Shown here in pieces: positions 5,494 to 5,499 of a DNA stretch of 5,499 bases. The stretch spans positions 1 to 5,499 of the forward strand of contig JAJFLN010000032.1 in the NCBI GenBank assembly GCA_021772705.1, in the 5' to 3' direction. Origin of the DNA: Candidatus Cloacimonadota bacterium (GTDB taxonomy: Bacteria > Muiribacteriota > UBA6191 > JACPRK01). Every line of letters begins with the position of its first letter. The first letter of the stretch is position 1. The notes beneath the pieces were generated by a model. That model saw nothing but the letters and a program-made list of their open reading frames with translations. It was not told the DNA's origin and searched no databases. A program made the position numbers and the translations under genes.

Positions 5494-5499
5494 GCATGT

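Overview
The window is GC-rich bacterial chromosome with strong GGAGG-type ribosome binding sites. It looks like an environmental, probably diderm bacterium: one product is a type II secretion/type IV pilus-like pseudopilin, and the shikimate genes are of the class II AroA and TyrA-ACT type. Acidobacteriota or a similar deep lineage would fit, but the sequence alone does not settle the phylum.

Layout. (1) Bases 261-1, minus strand: the first 87 codons of a thiolase (acetyl-CoA acyltransferase) running off the left edge, with a strong RBS. (2) Bases 262-722: a divergent intergenic region largely filled by a 309-bp element (356-664). It has perfect 18-bp terminal inverted repeats and a second, imperfect nested pair of GGGAACAGG-type inverted repeats, and it resembles a MITE or other non-autonomous repeat. 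(3) About 723-2810: a large protein joining a GspG-like pseudopilin domain to a TolB/PD40-type beta-propeller. Another hairpin-type repeat (766-855) lies inside its leader-coding region. (4) 2835-3950: tyrA (prephenate dehydrogenase with C-terminal ACT domain). (5) 3955-5298: aroA (class II EPSP synthase) from a TTG start four bases after the tyrA stop. (6) 5299-5499: intergenic, with weak hairpins, two complete 60-bp tandem repeat units, and a motif at the right edge resembling a dispersed genomic repeat.

How the genes relate. tyrA and aroA are adjacent aromatic amino acid genes and are very probably translationally coupled: aroA supplies the chorismate branch and tyrA draws prephenate toward tyrosine, with the ACT domain as the likely tyrosine sensor. 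The pseudopilin-propeller gene ends only 24 bases before tyrA and may share its transcript, although no functional link is apparent. The thiolase is transcribed divergently and belongs to a separate unit.

The most unusual protein is the pseudopilin-propeller fusion. The most unusual DNA is the set of three different repeat families within 5.5 kb, one of which appears to lie in, and lengthen, the leader of that protein.
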